A program made the position numbers and the translations under genes. This document shows positions 36,151 through 45,081 of a stretch of DNA of 64,000 nt, piece after piece. Origin of the DNA: Clavibacter michiganensis subsp. insidiosus (lineage in GTDB: Bacteria > Actinomycetota > Actinomycetes > Actinomycetales > Microbacteriaceae); assembly GCF_002240565.1 (NCBI RefSeq), contig NZ_MZMO01000001.1:434001-498000 (forward strand). Reading direction: 5' to 3'. The first letter of the stretch is position 1. Every line of letters starts with the position of its first letter. The notes beneath the pieces are model-generated. The model saw only the letters and a list, made by a program, of their open reading frames with translations, searched no databases and had not been told where the DNA came from.

Positions 36151-36169
36151 CGCGGGTCGCCGACCCGCG
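36151..36169 (+). terminator. Hairpin after the ABC ATPase gene
   Basis: CGCGGGTCG and CGACCCGCG form 9-bp perfect arms around a single C, about 95 bases after the ATPase stop. Compact palindrome; could be a terminator or a binding site. Confidence 0.4.
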
Positions 36170-36245
36170 CGCCCCGCCATGATGGGCGCCGGGCATTCCT
36201 CCGAGCGAGGGCCCGCCTCCCGCGCATCGAGATCGGAGCACCGCC

Positions 36246-37403
36246 ATGTCCCACGACGTCGAGCCCTCGCCGGGCGCGCCCGAGCCCGGCGCGCCCGACG
36301 CCGCGTCCGCCGCGCCGCACGCCGGCCGCGCCGCCGAGCGCGGCGTCACCCCGGGCGTCCTGCTCGCGGCCGAGTGGTCGTGGCGCCTGCTCGTCATCGG
36401 CATCGCGGTGGCGGCCGCCGTGTGGATCCTCGTCGCGGTCAAGGAGGTGGTCATCCCCTTCCTCATCGGCCTCCTCATCTGCGCGCTGCTGGAGCCGCTC
36501 GTGGGGGCGCTGCGGAAGCGGCGGTGGCCCGCATGGGTCGCCATCACGTCGACGCTGCTCGGCACCGCGGTCGTCATCTCCGGGCTCGTGCTCCTGCTCG
36601 TCACGCAGATTTGCACGGGCATCCCCACGCTGCAGCGGGAGGCGGTGGACCGCTTCGAGTCCGTCCGCGACCTCCTCGCGCAGCCGCCCTTCGACGTGGT
36701 GCCGTCCGACTACGACGCGCTCCTCGCGTCCGCCGGCAAGGCCCTCGAGAACAGCCGCGAGGCGCTCCTCACCGGCGCGCTCGACGCGGGGCTCGGCGTC
36801 GGGCACCTCGTCACGGGCGCGCTCCTCGCCTTCTTCACCATCGTCATCGTGCTCATCGACGGCCGCGGCATCTGGCGCTTCGTCGTCTCCGTATTCCCCC
36901 GTCGCGCCCGCCCCGCCATCGACGGCGCCGGCCGCGCGGGCTGGGGCACGCTCTCCGCGTTCACGCGCGTGCAGATCTTCGTGGCGGCCGGCAACGCGGT
37001 CGGCATCGGCATCGCCGCGTGGCTGCTCGGGCTGCCGCTCGCGATCCCCATCGCCGTCGTCGTGTTCCTCGCGTCGTTCATCCCGGTCGTGGGCGCCATC
37101 GTGTCGGGCGCGTTCGCGGTGGTCATCGCGCTCGTGTTCGTGGGGCCGCTGCAGGCCGTGATCATGCTGGCCGCCGTCATCGGCGTGCACCTGCTCGAGT
37201 CGCACGTGCTGCAGCCGCTCGTGATGGGCGGGGCCGTGCACGTGCACCCGCTCGCCGTCGTGCTGTCCGTGGCCGCGGGATCCTACGTCGGCGGCGTCGC
37301 GGGCGCCTTGTTCGCGGTGCCGTTCGTCGCGACGCTCAACGTGATGGTCCGGTACATCGCGGGCGGCAGCTGGAAGCCCCGCACCCCCGCCGTAGGATCG
37401 TAG
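36246..37403 (+). CDS. AI-2E family transporter (YdiK/PerM-like)
   Basis: 385 residues, GGAG before the ATG. Eight hydrophobic helices with an extracytoplasmic domain between helices 3 and 4; the second half carries the family pattern (FIPVVGAIVSGAFAVVIALVFVG, LESHVLQPLVMGGAVHVHPL). Members export small molecules or act as Na+(Li+)/H+ antiporters; the AI-2 label is historical. Ends 58 bases before glpX. Confidence 0.9.
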   Translation: MSHDVEPSPGAPEPGAPDAASAAPHAGRAAERGVTPGVLLAAEWSWRLLVIGIAVAAAVWILVAVKEVVIPFLIGLLICALLEPLVGALRKRRWPAWVAITSTLLGTAVVISGLVLLLVTQICTGIPTLQREAVDRFESVRDLLAQPPFDVVPSDYDALLASAGKALENSREALLTGALDAGLGVGHLVTGALLAFFTIVIVLIDGRGIWRFVVSVFPRRARPAIDGAGRAGWGTLSAFTRVQIFVAAGNAVGIGIAAWLLGLPLAIPIAVVVFLASFIPVVGAIVSGAFAVVIALVFVGPLQAVIMLAAVIGVHLLESHVLQPLVMGGAVHVHPLAVVLSVAAGSYVGGVAGALFAVPFVATLNVMVRYIAGGSWKPRTPAVGS

Positions 37404-37461
37404 GGACGCACCTGCGGAGTCGACGGAGCCGCCCGCGCACGTCTCTACGGGAGGACCCCAC

Positions 37462-38448
37462 ATGACCGAGGAGAACTACTCGAATCCGGATCGCAACCTC
37501 GGGATGGAGCTCGTCCGAGCCACCGAGGCCGCCGCCATCCGCTCCGCCCCCTTCATCGGCAAGGGCGACAAGAACGCCGCCGACGGCGCCGCGGTCGACG
37601 CGATGCGCAAGTTCCTCGGCACCGTCGCCTTCGACGGCCTCGTCGTCATCGGCGAGGGCGAGAAGGACGAGGCGCCGATGCTCTTCAACGGCGAGCACGT
37701 CGGCAACGGCTTCGGCCCCGCCTGCGACATCGCGGTGGATCCCATCGACGGCACGAGCCTCACCGCCGCCGGCCGCATGAACGCCCTGTCGGTCATCGCC
37801 GTGAGCGACCGCGGCAGCATGTTCGACCCGTCGGCCGTCTTCTACATGGACAAGCTCGTCACCGGACCCGAGGGCCGCGGCGTTGTCGACCTCGACCGCC
37901 CCATCGGCGACAACATCCGCGCGCTGGCCGACGCGAAGGGCCTCGCGGTCGAGGACATGCAGGTCGCCGTGCTCGACCGGCCCCGGCATGCCGACCTCAT
38001 CGCGCAGATCCGCGCGGCCGGCGCCTCCACCCGCCTCCTGCTCGACGGCGACGTGGCCGGCGGCATCAATGCGGCCCGACCCGACTCGCGCATCGACATG
38101 TGCGTCGGCATCGGCGGCACCCCCGAGGGTATCATCACGGCGTGCGCGATCAAGGCGCTCGGCGGCGTGCTCCTCTCGCGCCTCGCGCCCAAGGACGACG
38201 CCGAGCGGCAGCGCGCGATCGACGCGGGCCACGACCTCGACCGGATCCTCGACCAGGACGACCTCGTCACCGGCGACAACGCGTACTTCGTCGCCACGGG
38301 CGTCACCGACGGCGCGCTAGTCGCGGGCGTCACCCGGCATCGCGGCATGATCCGCACCTCGAGCATCGTGCTCCGCTCGCACTCCGGCACCATCCGCCGC
38401 GTCGAGGCCGACCACCTCGTCTCCAAGTGGTACAGCGATGCCAGCTGA
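37462..38448 (+). CDS. glpX: Class II fructose-1,6-bisphosphatase
   Basis: 328 residues, strong GGGAGG site. The metal-dependent phosphatase motifs are clear: VVIGEGEKDEAPML, AVDPIDGTSLTA (the Li+-sensitive DPIDGT motif) and GIGGTPEGIITACAIKALGG. It catalyses the last committed step of gluconeogenesis. Length is normal for the family. The esterase gene begins inside its last 11 bases. Confidence 0.96.
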   Translation: MTEENYSNPDRNLGMELVRATEAAAIRSAPFIGKGDKNAADGAAVDAMRKFLGTVAFDGLVVIGEGEKDEAPMLFNGEHVGNGFGPACDIAVDPIDGTSLTAAGRMNALSVIAVSDRGSMFDPSAVFYMDKLVTGPEGRGVVDLDRPIGDNIRALADAKGLAVEDMQVAVLDRPRHADLIAQIRAAGASTRLLLDGDVAGGINAARPDSRIDMCVGIGGTPEGIITACAIKALGGVLLSRLAPKDDAERQRAIDAGHDLDRILDQDDLVTGDNAYFVATGVTDGALVAGVTRHRGMIRTSSIVLRSHSGTIRRVEADHLVSKWYSDAS

Positions 38449-39399
38449 GCCGACCCGTGCCGACCCCGACATGACCCGCACCCGCACGCGCACCCGCCGC
38501 AGCCTGCTGTCCCGCCTCGCCCCGCCCGTGATCGCGGTCGTCGGCGGGCAGGGCGAGTTCGCGTCGCCCGCGCGCACGATGGGCGGCGCCCGTCGCCGGG
38601 TGGTCCGTCCGGGCGCCTTCGCGCCGCCGCCGCTCCTCCGGGGCGTCCGGGTGACCGCGCGGATCGCGGGCGGCTGGCGCGTCTACGAGGTGGCGCCCGC
38701 GGGTCCCGCGTCGCGACGTCGCGCGCTGTACGCGCACGGCGGCGGCTGGGTCCACGAGATCAGCCCGTTCCACTGGTGGCTGGTCGCGGGGCTCGTGCGG
38801 CGCACGGGCACGACGTTCACCGTGCCGATCTACCCGCTCGTCCCGACGGCCACGGCCGACGAGGTCGTCGGGCGCGCGGCGGACCTCGCGGAGGCGCTCG
38901 TCGCCGAGGTCGGCGCGGGCAACGTCACGCTCATGGGCGACTCGGCGGGCGGCCAGATCGCGCTGTCCACCGCGATGGTCCTCCGCGACCGCGCCGCGAC
39001 CGCGCCGCGCCCGCGCCGCGCGATGTCGTGCTGCTCTCGCCGGCGCTGGACCTGTCGTTCACGGATCCGCTCATCGCCCGCATCCAGCCGACCGACCCGT
39101 GGCTCGCGGTCGACGGCATGCGCGCCGCCGTGGAGTCGTGGCGCGGCGACCTGCCCGTGGAGGATCCGCGGGTGAGCCCGCTGCACGGATCGCTCGCGGG
39201 GCTCGGCCGCGTGACGGTGTTCTCGGGCACGCACGACATCCTCTTCGCCGACGCGCGCGCCTTCGAGCGGAAGGCGGCCGCCGTCGGGCACCCGGTGCGG
39301 ATCCACGTGGAGCCGAACCTCCTGCACGTGTACGCGCTCATGCCGATCCCCGAGGGCGCCCGCGCGCGGGACGCGATGGTCGAGCTGCTCCTGTCCTGA
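38438..39399 (+). pseudogene. Alpha/beta-hydrolase fold-3 esterase with a frameshift
   Basis: The first frame (from ATG 38438 or 38471) carries the oxyanion-hole motif HGGGW and the nucleophile motif GDSAGG, then loses sense around 39000-39030. The matching continuation is in the -1 frame (DVVLLSPALDLSF ... FSGTHDILFADA ... VEPNLLHVYALM), holding the catalytic Asp and His. The break lies in a run of near-repeats of GCGACCGCGCC, where slippage or a sequencing error is likely. One base lost (or two gained) restores a ~320-residue HSL-type hydrolase. It may therefore be an intact gene in the living strain. Confidence 0.8.
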
Positions 39400-39495
39400 C
39401 GCGGCAGCGCGCGGATCGCGGCCGGATCGCCGGAGGAGAAGCGGCGTACGTTCGAGGAGCGGGCGACGAGGCCCGGTGCTCTCGGAGGGATCCCC

Positions 39496-40854
39496 ATGAC
39501 CAGGACACACAGGACGCTCGCCGTCATCGCGGCGGCGGCCACGGCCACGCTGCTCGCGGGATGCGGATCCGGCGGCTCCGGCGCGGCCGACACCTCCTTC
39601 ACCACGGAGGCCACCGGCACCCTGAAGGCCTGGGCCTTCGACGGCGCCGACGACGTGGGCGAGGCCCGCCTCGCGCACGCGGCCGACGCGCTCTCGGACG
39701 TCACGATCGACCTCGACTCCACCGCGTTCGACGCGCAGAAGTTCACGACCCGCGTCGCGAGCGGCCAGACGCCCGACGTCGTGCAGATGGACCGCCAGTT
39801 CGTGGCGACCTACGCGGCGCAGGACCTCATCCTGCCGCTCGACCAGTGCTACTCCGCGCACGACGTGGATCCCGCGGATCGCTTCTACGAGTCCGTCACC
39901 AACGACATCCGGTACGACGACGCGATCTGGGCGGTGCCGCAGTTCTTCCAGCCCCCGGCGATCCTGCTCAACGAGCGCGTGCTCTCCGCGGCCGGCGTCT
40001 CGGGCGACCAGTTCGACACCTCCGAGCCCGACCAGCTGCTCGACGCCGTCGGGAAGGTCTACCGCGAGTCCGGCGGCGACCCCGCGGTGCTCGGCCTCGA
40101 CGCCGTGCCCACCGCGCAGGCCGCCCTCTGGATGCTCGGCTTCGGCGGCCAGCTCGTCGACGCCGACGGGAAGCCCACGCTCGACGACGACGCCAACCTG
40201 CCCGGCCTCGAGTTCCTGAAGGAGCTATCTGACGCGCAGGGCGGCTACGCCAAGGGGAAGAGCTTCAGCGACGCGTTCGACACCTTCGGCGACGGCAACC
40301 AGTTCGTGAAGGATCAGGTCGGCGCGCAGATCGACGCCCAGTGGTACCTCAACGTGGTCGCGCCCTACCGCGACGACATCGACATCTCGGCCGTGCCCTT
40401 CCGTGACAGCGACGGCGAGCCGTTCGCCGTGGCCGGCGGATCCGCGTTCGTGATCCCCGCGGGCGCCGCGAACAAGGACGCCGCCTGCGCCTGGATGCTC
40501 GACCTCACCAGCCAGGAGTCGTGGGAGGCGGCGGGCGACGTGCGCGCCGCGACGGTGACGGAGAACGGCGGCATCAACACGGGCCTCTTCACGGGATCCC
40601 CGTCCGCCGACCAGGCCATCCGCGACGCCCACGTCGTCCCGAGCGGCGACGACGGCATCGACCAGGCCATCGCGACGTTCTACGACGTGGTGGCGGAAGG
40701 CCGCTCGATCGGCGGGTCGCCGGCCGGGCAGCAGATCCAGAGCGAGCTCCAGAACGCCGTGGCCTCGACGCTCCTCGGCGACAAGACGCCCGAGCAGGCG
40801 CTCGCCGACGCGCAGACCGCGGCCATGCGGGCCTACGAGCAGGCGGCGCGCTGA
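39496..40854 (+). CDS. Sugar ABC transporter substrate-binding lipoprotein
   Basis: 452 residues, GGAGGG site. A signal peptide ends in the lipobox LLAGC. The mature protein is a cluster-B/family-1 solute-binding protein (MalE/UgpB-like): GTLKAWAFDG start, QTPDVVQMDRQFV, and C-terminal GGSAFVIPAGAANKDAACAWMLDL. It delivers an oligosaccharide to permeases, most likely those at 41328-43282, which lie on the opposite strand beyond the gdx gene. Sugar specificity is unknown. Confidence 0.9.
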   Translation: MTRTHRTLAVIAAAATATLLAGCGSGGSGAADTSFTTEATGTLKAWAFDGADDVGEARLAHAADALSDVTIDLDSTAFDAQKFTTRVASGQTPDVVQMDRQFVATYAAQDLILPLDQCYSAHDVDPADRFYESVTNDIRYDDAIWAVPQFFQPPAILLNERVLSAAGVSGDQFDTSEPDQLLDAVGKVYRESGGDPAVLGLDAVPTAQAALWMLGFGGQLVDADGKPTLDDDANLPGLEFLKELSDAQGGYAKGKSFSDAFDTFGDGNQFVKDQVGAQIDAQWYLNVVAPYRDDIDISAVPFRDSDGEPFAVAGGSAFVIPAGAANKDAACAWMLDLTSQESWEAAGDVRAATVTENGGINTGLFTGSPSADQAIRDAHVVPSGDDGIDQAIATFYDVVAEGRSIGGSPAGQQIQSELQNAVASTLLGDKTPEQALADAQTAAMRAYEQAAR

Positions 40855-40921
40855 TCCGCCGCTGACGTGCACACGGGGTGACCAGGGCGCCCGGCTACCG
40901 TGGTGGTCGGGCGCTTCCCGC

Positions 40922-40966
40922 GCTCCCGGACGAGGGATCAGTACCCGGAACGCGACAAGACTGGCC
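40922..40966 (+). promoter_or_regulatory. Guanidine-III (ykkC-III) riboswitch
   Basis: The leader of the SMR exporter gene reads, in order, CCGGACGAGG, GTACCCGG and GACAAGACTGGCC, which matches the conserved blocks of the guanidine-III class (CCGGACGAGG ... GUACCCGG ... ACAAGAC). The helices are supported: CCGG (40926-40929) pairs with CCGG (40945-40948), and CAGT (40939-40942) pairs with ACTG (40959-40963 region), interleaved as the class's pseudoknot. The Shine-Dalgarno AGGAG starts directly after the 3' strand, so guanidinium binding would control translation initiation. Recognised from memory of the class consensus. Confidence 0.88.
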
Positions 40967-40979
40967 AGGAGAAGCAGCC

Positions 40980-41303
40980 ATGTCGTGGATCGTCCTCATC
41001 GTGTCCGGGGTGCTCGAGGCCGTCTGGGCCACCGCCCTCGGGAAGTCCGCCGGGTTCACGAAGCTCGGGCCGTCGATCGTCTTCGGCGTCGCCGTCGTGC
41101 TGAGCATGGTCGGCCTCGCGTACGCGATGCGCGAGATCAGCACGGGCACCGCGTACGCCGTGTGGGTCGGCATCGGCGCGGCGCTCACCGTGACCTACGC
41201 GATCGTCACCGGATCCGAGCCCGCGAGCGTCGTCAAGGTCCTGCTGCTGCTCGGCCTCGTCGGCTGCGTCGTCGGCCTCAAGGTCGTCGACACCGGGAGC
41301 TGA
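40980..41303 (+). CDS. gdx: SMR-family guanidinium exporter
   Basis: 107 residues, four membrane helices. E13 in SGVLEAVWATALGKSAGF is the essential proton/substrate-coupling Glu. The GTAYAVWVGIGAALT segment in helix 3 is typical of the SugE/Gdx branch rather than EmrE drug exporters. It exports guanidinium in exchange for protons as an antiparallel dimer. The guanidine-III riboswitch immediately upstream fixes the physiological substrate. Confidence 0.93.
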   Translation: MSWIVLIVSGVLEAVWATALGKSAGFTKLGPSIVFGVAVVLSMVGLAYAMREISTGTAYAVWVGIGAALTVTYAIVTGSEPASVVKVLLLLGLVGCVVGLKVVDTGS

Positions 41304-41318
41304 CCCGCGCATCGCGGG
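41304..41318. terminator. Bidirectional hairpin between gdx and the sugar permease gene
   Basis: CCCGCG-CAT-CGCGGG directly follows the gdx stop and lies 10 bases before the convergent permease stop, so it can end both messages. Confidence 0.6.
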
Positions 41319-41327
41319 CCGGGCGGA

Positions 41328-42323
41328 TCAGCCCTTGCGCCCCTGCGTCGCGATGCCCTCCACGAAGTAGCGCTGGCCGAACGCGAAGAGCACGAGCATC
41401 GGCAGGGTCACGAGGAGCGCCGCGACCATCACGAGCTGGTAGTCGCCCTGGCCGCCGTTCGTGGGGCTGAACGCGGTCATCGCGTAGGAGAGGCCGAGCG
41501 GCACCGTGAATCCCTCGACGCTGCCGGCGTTGAGATAGATCAGCGACGCCTGCAGGTTGTTCCAGCTGGCCTGGAACTCGAAGATGAAGATGATGACGAA
41601 CGACGGGATCGACAGCGGCAGCGCGATCCGCCGGAACATCCCGAAGTAGCTCGCGCCGTCGAGCCGGGCCGCCTCGAACAGCTCCCGCGGCAGCCCGAGG
41701 AAGAACTGGCGCTGCAGGAAGATGTAGAAGGCCGAGCCGAACAGGTTCATGCCGAACAGCGGGACCCAGGTGCCGATGAGCCCGAGGTTCTTCCAGATGA
41801 GGAACTGCGGCACCATCGTCACGGCGCCCGGCAGCATCATCGTCGCGAGCACCAGGCCGAAGAGGATCCGGCGACCCGGGAACCGGAAGTACGCGAAGCC
41901 GAACGCCACGAGCGCGCTCGAGATGGACACGAGCGCGGCCGAGAGCAGCGCGATCGCGAGGCTGTTGCCCATCCAGCCGAGGAGCGGCAGCTGCTCCCAC
42001 ACCTCGACGTAGTTCTGGGGCGTGAAGGTGCGCGGCCAGAGGGAGTTGTCGAAGACCTCGCCGCGCGGCTTGAGGCTCGCGGCGAGCAGCCACGCGAACG
42101 GGTAGAGGAAGAGGAGCGCGAAGGCGACGAGCAGCGCGGTGATGAGGGCGCGGCCGATGCGGGACCGCACGCGGCGGACGCGGTTGGGGTCGCGGCGGCC
42201 GGGCGACGGGTCCCGCGACGGACGCGGCGTGAGGGCGGCGGCGAGGCGCGGATCCCCGGTGGCGGCCGCGGGCACGGCCTCGGGTGTCGGGGCGGCGCCC
42301 GGCGTGCGGTCGGTGACGGCCAT
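41328..42323 (-). CDS. Sugar ABC transporter permease, MalG type
   Basis: 331 residues. A ~65-residue Pro/Arg-rich N-terminus precedes six membrane helices; the EAA loop ELFEAARLDGASYFGMFRRIALPLS... is intact for ATPase contact. It ends GQRYFVEGIATQGRKG, the standard MalG-type C-terminus. Overlaps the MalF-type gene upstream (TGATG). Confidence 0.93.
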   Translation of the reverse strand: MAVTDRTPGAAPTPEAVPAAATGDPRLAAALTPRPSRDPSPGRRDPNRVRRVRSRIGRALITALLVAFALLFLYPFAWLLAASLKPRGEVFDNSLWPRTFTPQNYVEVWEQLPLLGWMGNSLAIALLSAALVSISSALVAFGFAYFRFPGRRILFGLVLATMMLPGAVTMVPQFLIWKNLGLIGTWVPLFGMNLFGSAFYIFLQRQFFLGLPRELFEAARLDGASYFGMFRRIALPLSIPSFVIIFIFEFQASWNNLQASLIYLNAGSVEGFTVPLGLSYAMTAFSPTNGGQGDYQLVMVAALLVTLPMLVLFAFGQRYFVEGIATQGRKG

Positions 42324-43282
42324 CAGCGGTCCCCCTCGTAGTAGACGAACCGGTTGCTCAGCTTGACCTGCACGAGCGTGATGAGCAGCACGATCACGAA
42401 CAGCAGCCACGCCATCGCGGCCGCGAAGCCGAAGTCGAACGACCGGAACGCCTGCTGGAACAGGTACACGCCGTAGAACAGCGACGAGTCGGGCGACGCG
42501 TTCGTCTGGTCCCGCCAGAACAGCAGGTAGGCCTGGTCGAAGACCTGCAGCGCGGCGATCGTGAGCACGACGACGTTGAAGAAGATCGCGCCGGAGATCA
42601 TCGGCACGGTGATCGCGAAGAACTGCCGCACGGGGCCGGCGCCGTCGAGGGAGGAGACCTCGTAGAGCTCGCGCGGCACGTCCTTGAGGGCGGCGAGGAA
42701 GATCACCATGGTGCCGCTCACGCCCCACAGCGTCATGAGCACGATCGACGGCTTCACCCACGCGGGGTCGATGAGCCACTGCGGGCCGTCGATGCCGATC
42801 GCCTCGAGCCCCTTGTTCACCGCTCCCGTGTTGCCGTTGAGGAGCAGCAGGAAGACGCTCGCGGTGGCGACCGTCGGGGTCATCTTGGGCAGGTAGTAGA
42901 GGGTGCGGAAGATGCCGGCGCCGCGCCCGAGGCGCGCGAGGAGGATCGCGAGCAGGAGCGCGAGGCACACCTCGAACGGCACCGCCAGGATCGCGTAGAA
43001 GAGCGTGTTGCCGAGGCTCAGCGCGACGCGCGGATCCGTGAAGAGGCGCTCGTAGTTCTCCGTGCCGACCGGGGTGGCCACGTCGGTGGCGAGGTTGTAG
43101 TCGCTGAAGGACACCACGAGGCTGTAGACCATCGCGCCGAGCGTGAAGACGAGGAACCCGACGATCCACGGGCTGATGAACAGGTAGCCGGCGATCGCCT
43201 CGCGGCGGGCCATGCGGGAGCGGCGGGGACGGGGCGGCCGGTCGGCGGGGGCGCTGCGCGCGGGGCGGCTCGTCGTCGTCAT
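42323..43282 (-). CDS. Sugar ABC transporter permease, MalF type
   Basis: 319 residues from ATG 43282; Pro/Arg-rich start, then six helices. EAA-loop ELYEVSSLDGAGPVRQF and the extracytoplasmic LFTDPRVALSLGNTLFYA element are typical. First gene of the two-permease unit. No ATPase is encoded here, so it probably uses a shared MsiK/UgpC-type ATPase elsewhere. Confidence 0.93.
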   Translation of the reverse strand: MTTTSRPARSAPADRPPRPRRSRMARREAIAGYLFISPWIVGFLVFTLGAMVYSLVVSFSDYNLATDVATPVGTENYERLFTDPRVALSLGNTLFYAILAVPFEVCLALLLAILLARLGRGAGIFRTLYYLPKMTPTVATASVFLLLLNGNTGAVNKGLEAIGIDGPQWLIDPAWVKPSIVLMTLWGVSGTMVIFLAALKDVPRELYEVSSLDGAGPVRQFFAITVPMISGAIFFNVVVLTIAALQVFDQAYLLFWRDQTNASPDSSLFYGVYLFQQAFRSFDFGFAAAMAWLLFVIVLLITLVQVKLSNRFVYYEGDR

Positions 43283-43375
43283 GGGGGTCCTCGTCGACTG
43301 GTGGATCGGAGCGTCGTCGCTCCTCCTGCCGACCCTAGCCCGGCTCCTCCTCCGCGTCCGGGCCGTGCGCATGAC

Positions 43376-43410
43376 GGACGCCCGCCCCCGCGAGGCGGGG
43401 ACGGGCGTCC
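43376..43410. terminator. Long hairpin terminator of the LPXTG protein gene
   Basis: GGACGCCCG and CGGGCGTCC (9 bp) enclose CCCCG-CGAGG-CGGGG (5 bp), separated by single unpaired bases, for a 14-bp stem. It lies 22 bases downstream of the minus-strand LPXTG gene stop. Confidence 0.8.
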
Positions 43411-43431
43411 GGCGGTGCGGTGGTGCGGCGG

Positions 43432-44544
43432 CTAGTGCCGGCGGCGGCGCGCGCGGACCGCGATCACCGCGACGACGCCGGCCGCGAGGGCCGCGGCGCC
43501 GAGCCCGAGCTCGAGGGCGAGGCGCGCCCCGTCGCCACCGGTGCGGGGGAGGTGGCCGGCCGGGGGCGGCACGTCGCCGGGCGGGGTGGCGGACGTCGGC
43601 ACGCCGGGGGTGGGCGTGGGCGACGGCGTGGGGGTGGATCCGCCGGTCGAGCCGCCGGTGCCGGCGCCTGTGCCTCCGCCGGTGGATCCGCCGTGCGGGG
43701 TGCGCGACGGCGCCGGCGTGGACGAGGGCACCGGCGTCGGGGTGACGACGGGCGTGCTGCCGGAGCCGATGGGCGACGTGGAGGTGCCGCAGGTGGAGGC
43801 GACGAACGCGTCGTCGTCGAGGGTGACGGCGCCGTTGCGGGCGAGCGCGCGGCCGTCGACCGTGGCGCCCGTGCCGACGGAGATGGAGGTGAGCGCGAGG
43901 ATCGTGCCGGCGAAGCCCGAGTTCGTGCCCAGGGTGGCGGAGCTCGACACCTGCCAGAAGACGTTGCAGGCCTGGGCGCCGTTGACGAGCGACACGCGGC
44001 TGCTCGAGCCCGTGGTGAGCGTCGACGGCGCCTGGATGACGAAGACGGCCGACGGGTCGCCCTGTGCATCGAGCGTGACGGTGCCCGTGAGGCCGAGCGG
44101 CCCGCCCGCCGTGTAGACGCCGGGCGTGAGGGTGGATCCGACGAGGTCGGCGGGCACGGCGGCCGTGGTGGGGCGACCGGCCGCGTCGTCGTACGCGGTG
44201 GTGAGGTCGGACTGCGCCCGGCCGGCCGCGGCGTCCGCCGCGTGCGTGGCGCCGCCGACGACGCCGGGCGGGAAGCCCGAGACGGCCGCGTTCGGGCTGG
44301 TGCCGAGATCCGCCGCGAGCGTGCTGGGGCCGGTGTTGGTGACGCCTTGGCCGGCGAGCACCGAGTACGAGGCGGCGGTGCCGAGGCCCACGGTGGCGGT
44401 GGCGGCGAACGCGCTCGCGGGGGCGAGGAGGGCGGCGCCGAGGCCGCCGGTGGCGATGGCGGCGACGGCCAGCGAGGCGACGGCGAGGGACCCGGACCGG
44501 CTCCGACGGGATGAGGGCGTGCAGGCGTGGCGTGACTGGTGCAT
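43432..44544 (-). CDS. Cell-wall-anchored ice-binding-like (DUF3494) protein with LPRTG sorting signal
   Basis: 370 residues. Signal peptide (SLAVASLAVAAIATGGLGAA, cleavage near ASAFA), then a DUF3494 beta-helix: SYSVLAGQGVTNTGPSTLAAD, FPPGVVGG, STLTPGVYTAG, DPSAVFVIQAPSTLTT, NVFWQVSSSATLGTNSGFAGT. A Pro/Thr/Gly-rich stalk of ~70 residues leads to LPRTG, a hydrophobic helix and RARRRRH, a complete sortase sorting signal. DUF3494 includes ice-binding proteins and general adhesins; here it is displayed on the wall. No sortase gene is in the window. Confidence 0.9.
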   Translation of the reverse strand: MHQSRHACTPSSRRSRSGSLAVASLAVAAIATGGLGAALLAPASAFAATATVGLGTAASYSVLAGQGVTNTGPSTLAADLGTSPNAAVSGFPPGVVGGATHAADAAAGRAQSDLTTAYDDAAGRPTTAAVPADLVGSTLTPGVYTAGGPLGLTGTVTLDAQGDPSAVFVIQAPSTLTTGSSSRVSLVNGAQACNVFWQVSSSATLGTNSGFAGTILALTSISVGTGATVDGRALARNGAVTLDDDAFVASTCGTSTSPIGSGSTPVVTPTPVPSSTPAPSRTPHGGSTGGGTGAGTGGSTGGSTPTPSPTPTPGVPTSATPPGDVPPPAGHLPRTGGDGARLALELGLGAAALAAGVVAVIAVRARRRRH

Positions 44545-44643
44545 GGACAGCTCTCGTCGGAAGGGATTGCGGGTGGAACGGCGACCGTATCGAGGGGCGG
44601 TCACCACCCGGGCGCCGAGTGCACAGGCGGTTACGGTGTGGGG

Positions 44644-45066
44644 GTGACCCGCCTCGCCGACGAGATCCCCGCCCGCGACGAGCTGCTCGACCTCTACGGA
44701 TCCGTCGGCTGGACCGTCTACACCGCGGACCCGGAGCGGCTCGAGCAGGCGCTCGCCGGATCCGCTCTCGTCGCCACCGCGCGCGACGCCGGAGGCCTGC
44801 TCGTCGGCCTGGTGCGCACCGTCGGCGACGGGGCGACGATCTGCTACGTGCAGGACCTCCTCGTCCGGCCCGACCTGCAGCGCGGCGGCGTCGGCCGCGC
44901 GCTCGTCGAGCACGTGCGCGCGAGCCAGCCGGCGGGCGTCCTCCTCGTGCTCACCACCGACGCGGGCGGCACCGAGGACGGCGAGCGCTCGCACCTCTTC
45001 TACCGCGCGCTCGGCTTCGCGCCGCACGGGGAGCAGGGGCTCGCGGCGTTCTCGCTGCGGGTGTGA
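44644..45066 (+). CDS. GNAT family acetyltransferase
   Basis: 140 residues from GTG 44644. GNAT fold with acetyl-CoA-binding DLLVRPDLQRGGVGRALVEHV and the C-terminal SHLFYRALGFAPHGE. A promoter-like GGTTACGGTGTG lies directly before the start, so the message may be leaderless. Substrate unknown. Confidence 0.85.
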   Translation: MTRLADEIPARDELLDLYGSVGWTVYTADPERLEQALAGSALVATARDAGGLLVGLVRTVGDGATICYVQDLLVRPDLQRGGVGRALVEHVRASQPAGVLLVLTTDAGGTEDGERSHLFYRALGFAPHGEQGLAAFSLRV

Positions 45067-45081
45067 TGCCGGTCGCCCCGG

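Noticed and set aside
43408..44514. Plus-strand Gly/Arg-rich frame opposite the LPXTG protein
   Set aside because: Translation is a low-complexity mirror of the stalk-coding strand; the minus strand has signal peptide and sorting signal.
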